A stretch of 64,000 bases of DNA. Origin: JAJPKK01 sp963800215 (lineage in GTDB: Bacteria; Pseudomonadota; Alphaproteobacteria; Rhizobiales; Xanthobacteraceae). Of this stretch, positions 55,917 through 64,000 are shown one piece after another (position 1 is the first letter of the stretch; the number at the start of each line of letters is the position of its first letter). The DNA lies in contig CAWCZY010000001.1 of assembly GCA_963800215.1 (NCBI GenBank), forward strand, positions 1 through 64,000. The letters run 5' to 3'. The translations under genes and the position numbers were made by a program. Under the pieces are notes generated by a model. It was given only the letters and a program-made list of their open reading frames with translations, was not told where the DNA came from and searched no databases.

Positions 55917-57089
55917 ATGTCCGGTCCGTTGGCTGGCCTGCGCGTTCTCGAACTCGCCCGCATCCTCGCCGGGCCGTGGGCAGGCCAGATTTTCGCCGAT
56001 CTCGGCGCCGACGTCGTCAAGGTCGAACGCAAGGGCCCCGGCGACGATACCCGCGGCTGGGGTCCGCCCTTCGTCGAGGCCGCCGGCGGCGGCCATCTCG
56101 GCTCCGCCTATTTTCATTCGACCAATCGCGGCAAGCGCTCCATCGAGCTCGATTTCGAAAGCGAATACGGGCAGCGCATCGTCACCAAGCTCGCCGCGCG
56201 CTCCGACGTCCTGATCGAGAACTTCAAGGTGGGCGGACTTGCCAAGTTCGGCCTCGACTATGCGACGCTGTCGAAGGTGAACCCGCGTCTCGTCTATTGC
56301 TCGGTCACCGGCTTCGGCCAGGACGGCCCCTACGCTTCGCGTGCCGGCTATGATCTCATGGCGCAAGGCATGGGCGGCATCATGGACATCACCGGCACGC
56401 CCGACGGCGAGCCGACCCGGTGCGGAGTGCCGGTCGCCGATATCTTCACCGGGGTCTATTCGGTCATCGGGGTGCTGGCGGGCATCGTCCAGCGCGACCG
56501 CACCGGGCGCGGCTGCCTGGTCGACACCGCGCTGCTCGATTCCCAGGTCGGCGTGCTCGCCAACCAGGCGCTCAACTACCTGATCTCAGGGAAGGTGCCG
56601 CAGCGCATCGGCAACGCCCATCCCAACATCGTGCCGTACCAGGTGTTTCCGGTCGCCGACGGGCACGTCATCGTCGCGGTCGGCAATGACGGCCAGTTCG
56701 GCAAGTTCTGTGCGGTGCTCGGAGCACCGGCGCTGGCCACCGACCCGGCCTATCTCACCAATGCGGACCGGCTCGGCCATCGCGGCGAACTGGTGGCGAA
56801 GCTCGCCGCATTGACGAGCCGCTTCGCGCAGGCCGACCTGCTGGCCGGCCTGGAGGCGGTCGGCGTGCCGTCCGGCCCGATCAACCGGCTCGACCAGGTA
56901 TTCGCCGATCCCCAGGTGGTCCACCGCGGGATGCAGGTCAACGTGCCGAGCGACGTCGCAAAGGCCGGAAAAATTCCGGGGGTGCGCACCCCGATCATGG
57001 TCGACGGCCAACCGATGGCGAGCGAACGCCCGGCGCCCCGGCTCGGGGAGCACACCGCGGAAATCCTGCGGGAGATCGGAGAGGGGTGA
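55917..57089 (+). CDS. CaiB/BaiF family (class III) CoA-transferase
   Basis: 390 residues: MSGPLAGLRVLELARILAGP, GQIFADLGADVVKVERKGPG, NRGKRSIELDFES, LVYCSVTGFGQDGPYASRAG, YDLMAQGMGGIMDITGTPDG, CGVPVADIFTGVYSVIGVLA. The Asp in VADIFTG or the earlier YD fits the catalytic Asp of family III. It moves CoA between carboxylates, such as succinyl-CoA to a hydroxy- or alkyl-dicarboxylate. It sits next to malonyl-CoA decarboxylase, so a malonate or dicarboxylate role is plausible. Confidence 0.92.
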   Translation: MSGPLAGLRVLELARILAGPWAGQIFADLGADVVKVERKGPGDDTRGWGPPFVEAAGGGHLGSAYFHSTNRGKRSIELDFESEYGQRIVTKLAARSDVLIENFKVGGLAKFGLDYATLSKVNPRLVYCSVTGFGQDGPYASRAGYDLMAQGMGGIMDITGTPDGEPTRCGVPVADIFTGVYSVIGVLAGIVQRDRTGRGCLVDTALLDSQVGVLANQALNYLISGKVPQRIGNAHPNIVPYQVFPVADGHVIVAVGNDGQFGKFCAVLGAPALATDPAYLTNADRLGHRGELVAKLAALTSRFAQADLLAGLEAVGVPSGPINRLDQVFADPQVVHRGMQVNVPSDVAKAGKIPGVRTPIMVDGQPMASERPAPRLGEHTAEILREIGEG

Positions 57090-57177
57090 GCGACTTCGGA
57101 GCGAGCGAAGTTCGCTCCCAATTCGCTGTCGTCGCCCGGCTTGACTGGGCAATGACACGCTCTGGAAACGCTTGCGC

Positions 57178-58540
57178 CTACCCCGCCACCTGCACGAGGT
57201 CGCGGGACGGGCGGGCGAGCTTGCGGATCGTGCCGGCGGCGATGACGGCCCGGTTCTCCGCATAGGCCTCGTGGTTCTTTTCGATGTCGCCGAGGTCGTA
57301 GAGATAATTGACCATCAGGCCGTATGACTGCTTGCGGCCGCGCTCGGAGAGGTCGGCCGGCCAGTCGAGCCGTTCCAGCCGTGCCCCGTTGCCGAGATGG
57401 AAGCGGGCGACCGGGTCGATGGGGGCGCCGCTGGCGGTTCGCCCGGCCATGAAATAGGTGGCGGCGGCGCGCAGCATCGGCTCGCGCAACTGCTCGATGG
57501 CGGCAGGGCTTCTCCCACCATTTCTCGCCGTCGAGCGCGGCGAGCGCGGCGCGGTCCGCCTCCGAGATCGTCGGCGCGGAGCTGGCGCGCTGGCGGGCGA
57601 GCCAGGCGGCGAAATTCGGCACCGGCGACAGGGTGACGAAGGTCGACAGGCGCGGCATCTCGCGGCACACCTCGGCGACGACCTGCTTGATGAGGAAGCT
57701 GCCGAAGCTGACGCCGGCGAGGCCGCGCTGGCAGTTGGAGATCGAATAGAACACCGCGGTGGTGGCGCGGTCGGGGTCGAGCGGCTCGCGCTTGGTCGCG
57801 AGGATGGGCGCGATCCCCTTCGGGATGTCCCGGGTCAGCGCGACCTCGACGAAGATCAGGGGCTCGTCGACCAGCGCCGGATGGAAGAAGGCGTAGCAGC
57901 GCCGGTCCGGCGGATCGATGCGGGCGCGCAGGTCGTCCCAGTCGCGAATCTGATGCACCGCCTCGTAGCGGATGATCTTTTCGAGCACCACCGCGGGTGT
58001 CGACCAGTCGATCCGGCGCATCACCAGGAAGCCGCGGTTGAACCAGGACGAGAACAGGTGGGCGAAATCGGCATCCACCGCGGCGAGATCGTCGCGCCGC
58101 GCCAGCACTTCCAGAAGCTGGCCGCGCATTTCGACCAGTGCCTTGGTGCCCTGGGGGGCGAGATTGAGGCGGCGCAGCAACTCCTGCCGCCGCGGCTCGG
58201 CCGCCTCGTGGATTTCGGCGGCTGCGGTATCGGAAGGCATGTCGTGCCAAGCCTGGATGGCGGCATCGATCCGGGTGCGGTCGGTGCCGAATTTTGTGGC
58301 AAGCGACTCGAAGAACGCGATCCGCGGCCCGATGGTGAGATCGGCATAAAGGGCGAGGATTTCCCGCGCCAGGGCGGCGCCGGACGCCTCGCCGCGGTTC
58401 GACAACAGCTCCTCGCAGAGATCGACCAGGCTTTCGCTCGATTCCGCGCTGACGCCGCGCCGCTCCCGCGTGCGGTCGATCAGCGATCGCCCCCGCTCGG
58501 AGATCGTCTGCAACAATTCGCCGAAGAACGATGTGTTCAT
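57178..58540 (-). CDS. Malonyl-CoA decarboxylase, one frameshift
   Basis: Start ATG 58540: MNTSFFGELLQTISERGRSL. N-terminal helical domain, then the catalytic GNAT-like domain: VEVALTRDIPKGIAPILATK, VFYSISNCQRGLAGVSFGSF, FVTLSPVPNFAAWLARQRAS. A one-base indel near 57507 leads to LREPMLRAAATYFMAGRTAS, VARFHLGNGARLERLDWPAD and GLMVNYLYDLGDIEKNHEAY. Ser in LSPVP and His in ARFHLGNGA match the catalytic pair of the human enzyme. Converts malonyl-CoA to acetyl-CoA; about 450 residues as expected. Confidence 0.92.
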
Positions 58541-58541
58541 C

Positions 58542-59170
58542 TCACCGGCCCATCACCGCGTCCGCCAGCCAGGTCGCGATACCGGCAACATACATAGGAC
58601 GATCACGGCAAAAATCATCAGCGCGACGAAGGGCAATGCGCCCCAAATGACGTCCCGCAGCGGGATGTCCGGGGCGATGCTCTTGATCACGAAAATATTT
58701 AGGCCGACCGGAGGGTGAATCAAACCCAATTCCATGACGATGGTTACGATGACGCCGAACCGGATCAGGTCGAATTGCGCCGGCCTTGAGCGGAGGTAAA
58801 ATGAGGATCGGGGCGGTCATCAGGATGATCGACACCGGCGGCAGGAAGAAGCCCAGCACCACCACTCGGAGGATGGCGGCGAGCAGCACCCAGCGCGACA
58901 ATTCCAGCGATACGATCCATTGGGTGGTCGATTGACTGATATGCGGGTAGCTCATGACATAGGAGTAAAGCAGCGACATGCCGATGATGAACATCAGCAT
59001 GGTGGATTCACGCAGCGTTGCCGTCAGGATAGGCGCGAGATCCTTGACCCGCCACACGCCGTGGAGAGCGATCGGAAACAGAGCAAGAACCGCGCCAAGG
59101 CCTGCCGGTTTCCGAGGGCGTGGCGAAGCCGCCATCAGGCGAGATCAGCAGGGTTACGACAGGGACACCG
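58542..59170 (-). pseudogene. 3' remnant of a TRAP transporter large permease (DctM-like)
   Basis: The minus strand has GGFATPSETG, then in another frame GLGAVLALFPIALHGVWRVK, ATLRESTMLMFIIGMSLLYS, FFLPPVSIILMTAPIL, and after another shift MELGLIHPPVGLNIFVIKSI, ending near 58542. This is the last 200 residues of DctM, with at least two indels. The first half of the gene is absent: beyond about 59170 unrelated sequence begins. The stop is adjacent to the malonyl-CoA decarboxylase start. Dicarboxylate transport would fit the neighbours, but this copy cannot work. Confidence 0.8.
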
Positions 59171-59303
59171 GACGCTTGCGCGCATTGGAACGACGGGTGC
59201 TATTGCGAATTCGATTGGTCAGACGCGTGGGCGGCGCCTCTCGCAATTGGAACAGGGGCCGGCCAGACGTTTAGCAAAGTCGCAGGCGGCCCAGCAGCAA
59301 AAA

Positions 59304-60022
59304 ATGCGAGGGGGAGACGTGACCGGCCAAGGTGACGCAGCAGCGATCGAAGTCCTGGGCACGCTCGCCGTGCGCGGCGTGCTCCTCGAAGTCGCAGGAG
59401 GATTTCCGTGCCCGCACCGGGCTGTCCTTCGCGGCCAGCTACAAATCGACCAATGCGCAGCTCATCGCGATTTCCGCCGGCGCGACCGGGGACGTGGCGA
59501 TCATGACCCGTCAGGGCATCGACCAGCTGGTGGGCGAGGGCAAGATCGTCGCCGGCAGTACCGCCGATATCGCCCAGTCCGGCGTCGGGCTCGCGGTGCG
59601 CGCCGGGGCGCCGAAGCCGGACATCGCCACGGTCGGAGGCCTTCAAGCGCACGCTGCTCGCGGCGAAGTCGATCGCGTTCTCCCGGATCGGGGCCAGCGG
59701 CATCCACTTCGCCGAGGTGATCGAGCGGCTCGGCATCGCCGCCGAGATTCGCCGCAAGGCGACCATCGGCAATTCCTATGTGGGCGAGATCGCCGCGCGC
59801 GGCGAGGCGGAGCTGGCGGTGCAGCAGATCAGCGAGCTGATGCCGGTCGCCGGCATCGATATCGTCGGGCCGCTGCCGGGCGACCTGCAGAAGATATCGG
59901 TGTTCTCCGGCGGCGTGTTCACGGCTGCGAGGAATCCGGCCGGGGCGGCGAAGCTCGTTTCCTATCTCGCGTCGCCCGAGCTGGCGCCGATCCTCGCCCG
60001 CAAGGGCCTGAGTCCGCCCTGA
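59304..60022 (+). CDS. ModA-like substrate-binding protein, no signal peptide seen, frameshifted
   Basis: ATG 59304 or GTG 59319 (after gggggag). AAAIEVLGTLAVRGVLLE, then after an indel FRARTGLSFAASYKSTNAQL, GDVAIMTRQGIDQLVGEGKI, GVGLAVRAGAPKPDIATVG; after a second indel FKRTLLAAKSIAFSRIGASG, RKATIGNSYVGEIAARGEAE, QQISELMPVAGIDIVGPLPG, AARNPAGAAKLVSYLASPEL. This is the molybdate-binding-like fold found in many Rhizobiales proteins that are probably not for molybdate. No export signal is visible, so the 5' end may be lost or the protein cytoplasmic. Confidence 0.78.
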
Positions 60023-60148
60023 AGCCTTCCCCGTCATAGGTGCCGTGCGCGCTGCGGCTGTCTCGCGGACGTGCGGCATGGTAACGAGCGGCCGCAGTGT
60101 CGCAAGACTACGCGGGCCGCAAGGCTCCGCGGCCGGGAAACACACGTC

Positions 60149-61361
60149 ATGCATGCGCCGAAGCCGGAACGGGGAGGAGGCGACGCGGGCCGGCGGGTGC
60201 TGGGCTGCATCGCCTTGCTGTGGCTCGCCGGCAATGGGCTGCGCATGACGATCCTGGCGGTGCCGCCGCTGATTCCGGCGATCCACGACGAATTCCATAT
60301 GTCGGAAACCGAGGTCGGCATCCTGGCCGGCCTGCCGGTGGTGCTGTTCGCCTGCGCTGCCGTGCCGGGCTCGATGCTGATCGCGCGGTTCGGCGCGCTC
60401 ACGACCGTCGTCATCGGGCTGGTCGCGACCGGGCTCGGCTCGGCGCTGCGGGGCGTGGCGCCCGACGTGTGGCTGCTCTATGGCGCGACCATCGTCACCG
60501 GCTTCGGCGTCGCCGTCATGCAGCCCTCGCTGCCGCCGCTGGTGCGGGCCTGGCTGCCCGACCGCATCGGCTTCGGCACGGCGGTCTATACCAACGGGCT
60601 GCTGATCGGGGAAATCCTCCCGGTCGCGCTGATGCTGCCGGTCGTGTTGCCCCTGGTCGGCGGAAGCTGGCGGCTCGCGTTCCTGGTCTGGGGCATTCCG
60701 TGCCTCGCCATCGCGGCGGTCATCTGGCTCCTTGCGCCCGCGGCCGGCGGCGACCCACGCCGATCCGCTGGTGCCGCGGCGATGGTGGCCGGACTGGAAG
60801 AGCGGGCTGCTGTGGCGGCTCGGCCTGATGCTGGGCGGCGTCAACTCGGCCTATTTCTCGACCAATGCCTTCCTGCCGGACTACCTCAACCAACTCGGCC
60901 ATGGCGATCTGATCGGCCCCAGCCTCACCGCCCTCAATGTCGGGCAGTTGCCGGCCTCGTTCCTCCTGCTCGCGCTCGCCGGACGGGTGGAGCGGCGCGC
61001 CGCCTCCTATCTCCTGTTCGGGGCCCTCACATTGCTGGGCGCCGTCGGGATCATTTTTGGCAATGGAGTGGTGATCGTCGCCTCCGCCGCCGTGATCGGG
61101 TTTGCCGCCGCCGCGATCCTCATCCTCGCCCTCGCCCTGCCGCCGCTGTTGAGCAAGCCCGAGGATGTGCCCCGCATGGCGGCCGGGATGTTCACCATCA
61201 GCTATTCATGCGCCGTGATCGTGCCGGTGGTGAGCGGGCTGGCCTGGGACGCGACCGGCGTACCGGCGGTCGCCTTCATCCCCATCGCCATGGGCTCCGT
61301 CCTCATCATCGTCCTCGCCCCGACGCTGCGGCTGGGTAGCCGGGGCGGCAACGGGGTGTGA
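60149..61361 (+). CDS. MFS transporter, one frameshift
   Basis: About 400 residues from ATG 60149. The first six helices (VLGCIALLWLAGNGLRMTIL, GILAGLPVVLFACAAVPGSM, LTTVVIGLVATGLGSALRGV, LVGGSWRLAFLVWGIPCLAI) are in one frame; after a one-base indel near 60740 come GLLWRLGLMLGGVNSAYFST, ASFLLLALAGRVERRAASYL, IGFAAAAILILALALPPLLS, MFTISYSCAVIVPVVSGLAW. This is the cyanate/NreB-like (CynX) group of the major facilitator superfamily. Substrate unknown. Confidence 0.88.
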
Positions 61362-61415
61362 TAGGATGGGGCAGCAGACCCGCCCATAACAGCCTCCCAA
61401 ACCAAGGACGATCCC

Positions 61416-63161
61416 GTGACCGACACTGCCTCACGCATCACCGCCGAGTCGTTCCTCACCCGCCTCGCCGATCGCGGGGTCGAATATGTGATGGCCAATG
61501 CCGGCACCGATTTCGCGCCGATCATCGAGGCGCTGTCGCGCAATCCCGGCACCAACCGGAAATATCCCCGCGTCATCACCGTCCCCCATGAGAACGTCGC
61601 GGTGTCGATGGCGCACGGCTATTACCGCGTCAGCGGCAAGCCGGCGGTGGTGATGGTGCATGTGACGGTCGGCACCGCCAACGCCATCTGCGGCATCATG
61701 AACGCCTCGCGCGACAATGTGCCGATCCTGCTCGGCGCCGGCCGCACGCCGATCACCGAGACCGGCCACCAGGCGTCGCGCAACCGCTCGATCCATTGGG
61801 GCCAGGAGATGTTCGACCAGGGCGGGCTCACGCGGGAATTCGTGAAATGGGATTACGAGCTGCGCGCCGGACAGTCGGCGGACTCCGTGGTCGACCGCGC
61901 CCTCGACATCGCCATGACCGAGCCGCGCGGGCCGGTCTACCTGACGCTCCCCCGCGAAGTCCTCGCCAATCCGGCGGTGGCGCCGCGCCGGGAGACCGCG
62001 CGGGCCATGGGTGCCAGCGCTTCGGTGCCGTCCCACGCCGCCATAGAGGAAGCCGCCGCGCTCATCGCCAAGGCGGAATTCCCGCTGATCCTCACATCCT
62101 CGGCGGGGCGTGCGCCGGAGGCGATGGCGGCGCTCGCCGCGCTCGCGGATGAATTCGCGCTGCCGGTGGTGCAGTCGGAAGCCCGCGACATCAGCCTGCC
62201 GACCGACCATGCCATGTGCCTCGGCTTCGATGCCGGCGCCTATCTCGGCAAGGCCGACGTGGTGGCGGTGTTCGACAGCGCGGTGCCGTGGATCCCGCGC
62301 GCCCATCCGCTGCGCCACGACGCCAAGGTGATCTGCTTCGGGCCCGACCCGCTGTTCACCCGCTATCCGTTCCGGGAATTCGAGGGCGATCTGCTGGTGA
62401 GCGGCGAGTCCTGCGCCGCCTTCACCATGCTGCGCGAAGCACTGGGCGGCCTGTTGAAGGCCGGCAATGCCGCGGTGGCGGCGCGCCGCAAGGCGATCGC
62501 CGGGATGCGGGAGGAGATGCTCGCCAAGCGCCGCAAGCTGATCGAGCAGGTCAAGACCCAGAACCCGGTGCACCCGCTTTATCTCGCCCACTGCCTCAAC
62601 GAGCTCAAGGCCAAGGACGCCATCATCGTCAACGAGCTCGGCCTGCCGGTCAGCGCGCTCGACCTGACGGTGGCGCGCAGCTATCTCGGCTCCAGCCTCG
62701 CCGGCGGCCTCGGCTTCGGGCTCGGCGGCGGCCTCGGCGCCAAGCTCGCCGCGCCCGATCGCGAGGTCATCGCGGCGGTCGGCGACGGCTCCTATTATTT
62801 CGGCAATCCCCTGGCCTTCCACTATGTCGGCCGCGCCGAGAAATTGCCGACGCTGACCATCATCGCCAACAATCACGCCTGGGGCGCGGTCCGCCAGGCG
62901 ACCCGCGACGTCTATCCCGACGGGCAGGCGACCAAGGCCAACGTCATGCCGCTGGTGGAGCTCAACCCGGCGCCGGCATTCGAGATGGTCGCGGAATCCT
63001 GCGGCGGCCGCGGCGAGAAGGTCGAGACCGCCGACCAGCTGATGCCGGCGCTGCGCCGCAGCTTCGATGCGACCCGCTCCGGGACGCCGGCGCTGCTTGA
63101 ACGTCACGACGCAGAACCGCTCCTGATCTGCCGGTCCTGCATCCAGGGGAACGACCCGTGA
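61416..63161 (+). CDS. Thiamine-diphosphate-dependent enzyme, acetolactate-synthase-like
   Basis: 581 residues, intact. N-terminal Pyr domain: YVMANAGTDFAPIIEALSRN, VPHENVAVSMAHGYYRVSGK with the cofactor-activating Glu; VTVGTANAICGIMNASRDNV. Central domain: FPLILTSSAGRAPEAMAALA. C-terminal PP domain: VAAVGDGSYYFGNPLAFHYV, LTIIANNHAWGAVRQATRDV, i.e. GDG..NN with about 27 residues between. Close to the acetolactate-synthase/sulfopyruvate-decarboxylase-like group; the reaction cannot be told from sequence. It overlaps the next gene by four bases (GTGA). Confidence 0.92.
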   Translation: MTDTASRITAESFLTRLADRGVEYVMANAGTDFAPIIEALSRNPGTNRKYPRVITVPHENVAVSMAHGYYRVSGKPAVVMVHVTVGTANAICGIMNASRDNVPILLGAGRTPITETGHQASRNRSIHWGQEMFDQGGLTREFVKWDYELRAGQSADSVVDRALDIAMTEPRGPVYLTLPREVLANPAVAPRRETARAMGASASVPSHAAIEEAAALIAKAEFPLILTSSAGRAPEAMAALAALADEFALPVVQSEARDISLPTDHAMCLGFDAGAYLGKADVVAVFDSAVPWIPRAHPLRHDAKVICFGPDPLFTRYPFREFEGDLLVSGESCAAFTMLREALGGLLKAGNAAVAARRKAIAGMREEMLAKRRKLIEQVKTQNPVHPLYLAHCLNELKAKDAIIVNELGLPVSALDLTVARSYLGSSLAGGLGFGLGGGLGAKLAAPDREVIAAVGDGSYYFGNPLAFHYVGRAEKLPTLTIIANNHAWGAVRQATRDVYPDGQATKANVMPLVELNPAPAFEMVAESCGGRGEKVETADQLMPALRRSFDATRSGTPALLERHDAEPLLICRSCIQGNDP

Positions 63162-63397
63162 AGGTTGCCCTGCTGGCATTTATTGGTCTCTTCCTGGGCG
63201 CAATCGCCGGCGCCGTTATCGGTGTCGGCGCCGGGCTTGCCTGGACAAGCGTGTTCAAGACCAGCGGATTCGAGGGTTACAGCGGCATGCTGGTGTTTTT
63301 CACCTTCATGCCGATAGGGGCCTTGCTGGGAGCACTAGGCGGCGCCATCGGGCTGGGCATCATCGGTGCGCGCGACGGCGCGTCACCGCCGCGATAG
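63158..63397 (+). CDS. Small membrane protein
   Basis: 79 residues, GTG 63158 overlapping the upstream stop. Two membrane helices: LLAFIGLFLGAIAGAVIGVG and GMLVFFTFMPIGALLGALGG. A Gly-rich pattern and short tail with RDGASPPR. Probably made together with the ThDP enzyme. Family unknown. Confidence 0.7.
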   Translation: MKVALLAFIGLFLGAIAGAVIGVGAGLAWTSVFKTSGFEGYSGMLVFFTFMPIGALLGALGGAIGLGIIGARDGASPPR

Positions 63398-63570
63398 CCC
63401 GGGTAAATCGGCGGCATCTCCGCCGTGGCATCAACGCGTTGCCTGTGCGCCCTTAAGCGACGTTGCAACTGGAATAACCTCTTGCGTCATTGGATGTTCA
63501 TCAGTTTGCGCTCAAGCTGCCGCAGTCATATCTGCTACGAGTACAACGCCCATTGAACCGGGATAGTGCC

Positions 63571-64000
63571 GTGTCGAACTACGAAGCCGATGTCGAGCGC
63601 GGAACCGAGCTGGCCCGTCCGGTGCCGGCCCGCGCCGGTGACGAGGCGAGGCCCACGCAGGATTTCGTCGCCACGGCGGCGACCGTCGGAGTCATCGCGG
63701 CAGGTGTCGCCTTGTTCGAGGTGGCACTGATCCCGGGCATGGTGATTGGCGGTGCCGCCGTGCTGGCGCCCAAGTACCTGCCCAAATTGGGCCGGCATCT
63801 GCGGCCGCTGCTCAACTCGACCTTCCGCCGGGCCGAGCCTGCAACTCCCCCGCCGGACCGGCCTGATATCGAGGTGCCGCCGGCCGCCCCGCGGTTCGCA
63901 ATCAAGCAGGCGGTGGCCAAGACCATCACCTTCCGGATCATCGTCACGACCCTGGATTTCACCACGAACTATCTGGTGCTCGGCGAATTTGCCACGGCGG
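63571..64000 (+). CDS. DUF2061-containing membrane protein, cut by the window edge
   Basis: Open from GTG 63571 to the last base. A membrane stretch (VGVIAAGVALFEVALIPGMV then IGGAAVLAPKYLPKL) is followed by a Pro-rich linker and RFAIKQAVAKTITFRIIVTT, the characteristic start of DUF2061 (KTITFRI..T..F..NYL). Function of the domain is unknown; it forms two membrane helices. Confidence 0.78.
   Translation, partial: MSNYEADVERGTELARPVPARAGDEARPTQDFVATAATVGVIAAGVALFEVALIPGMVIGGAAVLAPKYLPKLGRHLRPLLNSTFRRAEPATPPPDRPDIEVPPAAPRFAIKQAVAKTITFRIIVTTLDFTTNYLVLGEFATA

Noticed and set aside
61431..63179. 582-residue minus-strand open frame
   Set aside because: Shadow of the ThDP enzyme, which has complete cofactor motifs on the plus strand.

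Overview
The window reads as chromosome from a GC-rich alphaproteobacterium of the Rhizobiales (Bradyrhizobiaceae/Xanthobacteraceae-like). Support comes from polyamine-type ABC permeases, malonyl-CoA decarboxylase, CaiB/BaiF CoA-transferase, phasins, a tripartite-tricarboxylate (Bug) binding protein, a Flp pilin, and a tRNA-His that has A73 and no encoded G-1, which is an alphaproteobacterial trait. Many conserved genes carry single-base frameshifts across the whole window. Most of these probably reflect uncorrected indels in the assembly, so 'broken' calls without a second line of evidence should be read with care.

Layout. 1-7.4 kb: an in-frame chimeric TetR/response-regulator gene, a secreted c-type cytochrome/beta-propeller gene cut by an IS21-family element (3435-6217), and a DUF1254 gene cut by the other end of the same element. 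7.5-39.0 kb: a mosaic accessory region. Small Rhizobiales-type genes alternate with blocks whose proteins resemble Patescibacteria (CPR/Parcubacteria): a giant secreted PG-binding/Fn3/glycoside-hydrolase-like protein, a partner made of three repeated domains, a small membrane-anchored protein whose 3' end recurs at three more places, RelB/ParE-like and MazF/PemK-like modules, a zinc-ribbon protein fused to a PD-(D/E)XK nuclease domain, and tiny two-gene operons. Two dispersed repeat families mark this region: R1, the 3' tail of one gene, four copies; and R2, a GC-rich spacer that ends close to promoters, four copies. It also holds a NYN/OST-HTH protein, a UDG-like protein, an ArdC antirestriction protein and a possible three-gene defence operon (34.7-32.1 kb). 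The region ends at a tRNA-like 3' fragment followed by an intact tRNA-His gene (39.3 kb).

39.3-64 kb is ordinary Rhizobiales backbone: two phasins, a PAS histidine kinase with an 18-bp minisatellite, a DUF1194 protein, a full-length paralogue of the IS-truncated cytochrome gene, a cupin, the two subunits of a 3-oxoacid CoA-transferase, an AsmA-family protein, a polyamine-type ABC transporter (ATPase and two permeases, no binding protein), an SDR, a CaiB/BaiF CoA-transferase, malonyl-CoA decarboxylase, a remnant TRAP large permease, a ModA-like binding protein, an MFS transporter, a thiamine-diphosphate enzyme and a partial DUF2061 protein. The theme is acyl-CoA and organic-acid metabolism with matching uptake.

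The points most worth following are the mosaic of CPR-like and Rhizobiales DNA with its R1/R2 repeats, and the NdpA-like plus membrane-protein gene pair.
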